This document shows, one piece after another, positions 9,467 through 10,036 of a stretch of DNA of 10,036 bases. The number at the start of each line of letters is the position of its first letter. Positions within the stretch are counted from its first letter, which is position 1. Below the pieces are notes generated by a model. That model saw only the letters and a program-made list of their open reading frames with translations. It was not told the DNA's origin and did not search any database. Where the stretch lies: NCBI GenBank assembly GCA_003445095.1, contig DLVS01000326.1, positions 1 through 10,036 on the forward strand, given 5' to 3'. The stretch is from Verrucomicrobiales bacterium (GTDB taxonomy: Bacteria > Verrucomicrobiota > Verrucomicrobiia > Limisphaerales > UBA9464). A program made the position numbers and the translations under genes.

Positions 9467-9651
9467 AGCGCGCCCCATGCCCCACCGCAGAAGCCGAACT
9501 CTCCGAATTAAAATCGGCGCTCGACGAGCACCCCATCGTGGCAGTCACGGACGCTCAGGGGAAAATCACCTACGTGAACAACAAGTTCTGCGCCATTTCC
9601 AAATACTCGCTCGACGGAAGGGCCACACAGCGACCAAGGAAGGATTCATAA
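9463..9651 (+). pseudogene. Truncated PAS-domain sensor protein remnant
   Basis: The ATG overlaps the ATPase stop (ATGA at 9463-9466), a layout that allows coupled translation. The 62 residues begin with a short, partly helical lead ([13 protein letters not shown]) and then a typical PAS N-terminal half: [20 protein letters not shown], then ISKYS. In PAS proteins with this wording an REELLG-type helix and the rest of the domain should follow; instead the match stops after residue 49 and the last 13 residues ([13 protein letters not shown]) look unrelated, ending at TAA 9649-9651. I saw no continuation in the other two frames, so this is a truncation and not a simple frameshift. The intact form would probably have been a PAS histidine kinase or similar sensor; whether it sensed metal is unknown. 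Expression of the stub is possible, but it lacks a complete PAS fold. Confidence 0.7.
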
Positions 9652-10036
9652 CCAGGGTTGCTGCGCAACGACTGTGGCGGCGACCGAATTGGGCCTGGCC
9701 GAGTAGTCCGAAGTTCAAAACCTATGGACCGACTTCTTGCCCCGTGCACGATCCCCAATGCAACGTGCTGGCTTGCCCTCCGGCCTAAGAATCCCAGGCC
9801 CGTGTGAGTCGAAGTCTCGAACACGTCGGTTGGAAGTCGCCTACCCTGCGTTGTTCGTTGATCGGTGGAGGTTTGCGCGGGCTGGACTCACGCGGATTAA
9901 GTCCCGCGACGATGCCTGCCCGATTGAGTGATACCCCTTTTCAGCGAGTAAATTCGCGTTTGTGCGAGGCGCAAGATCTGCATTGCCAAAGCCGTGATTC
10001 CAGAGGAGTTTGCGGCACCCAAGCCCATGGCACTAA
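9652..10036. other. Region without a convincing gene
   Basis: No frame on either strand carries a recognisable protein over these 385 bases. The stretch begins at the end of the broken PAS frame and may be a degraded gene remnant or intergenic sequence. A small perfect hairpin, GTTGC/GCAAC with a TGC loop, lies at about 9657-9669 and lacks a T-run, so it is not called a terminator. A minus-strand frame of 46 codons (10034 down to a stop at 9897) is open to the right edge and could be the end of a gene entering from outside; it is not recognisable. Confidence 0.55.
9884..9904. repeat. Possible degenerate copy of the intergenic palindrome
   Basis: GGACT at 9884-9888 pairs with AGTCC at 9900-9904 around an 11-base loop, and the left side (GGACTCACG) resembles the GACTCACG core of the right arms at 1581-1600 and 1759-1778. 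The rest of the arm (GGCTAC) is missing, so this could be a decayed half-element or a chance hairpin. Confidence 0.25.

Noticed and set aside
9657..9669. Terminator after the ATPase/PAS frame
   Set aside because: The hairpin has only five pairs, a three-base loop and no T-run.
9912..10036. A plus-strand frame starting ATG at 9912, open to the right edge
   Set aside because: About 41 codons with no Shine-Dalgarno, no recognisable motif and unremarkable composition; not enough to call a gene.

Overview
The window most likely comes from a GC-rich Verrucomicrobiota genome, perhaps the Limisphaerales/Pedosphaera group. This is inferred from style: a giant secreted CotH/lamin-tail protein with a verrucomicrobial-type C-terminal module ([15 protein letters not shown]), a secreted DUF11-type repeat protein, a copper ATPase with YHS plus two HMBD metal-binding modules, and intergenic palindromes of the type GTAGCCGCGGACGTGAGTCC. 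No rRNA or other phylogenetic marker is present, so the assignment is not proven.

Layout. Positions 1-1400 (minus strand) hold the 5' part of a secreted DUF11-like repeat protein that runs off the left edge; it has a signal peptide and a good Shine-Dalgarno. Positions 1401-1904 are a divergent intergenic region with two related inverted-repeat elements resembling REPINs. Positions 1905-6857 (plus) encode a 1650-residue exported protein: two cadherin-like domains, three lamin-tail domains, two chitobiase/HEX-C-like domains, a central CotH kinase-like domain and a calcium-binding-like C-terminal module. Only 20 bases later, 6878-9466 (plus) encodes an 862-residue P1B-type Cu(+)/Ag(+) ATPase with an N-terminal YHS domain, a Cys/His-rich linker and two HMBD zinc-ribbon-like modules. 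Its TGA overlaps the ATG of a short PAS-domain remnant (9463-9651), apparently the broken start of a sensor protein. From 9652 to the right edge no convincing gene is visible; a weak degenerate copy of the intergenic palindrome lies near 9884-9904.

How the parts relate. The two left-hand genes are both large secreted proteins read divergently from the repeat-bearing intergenic region and may share a surface role. The ATPase is a stand-alone copper/silver exporter; no CopZ, CueR, CsoR or partner efflux gene is visible. The PAS fragment suggests the ATPase was once, or is in relatives, coupled to a sensor gene. No clearly new multi-gene defence or metabolic system is visible. The items most worth a second look are the REPIN-like elements, the domain composition of the CotH protein, the Cys/His linker of the ATPase and the truncated coupled PAS gene.
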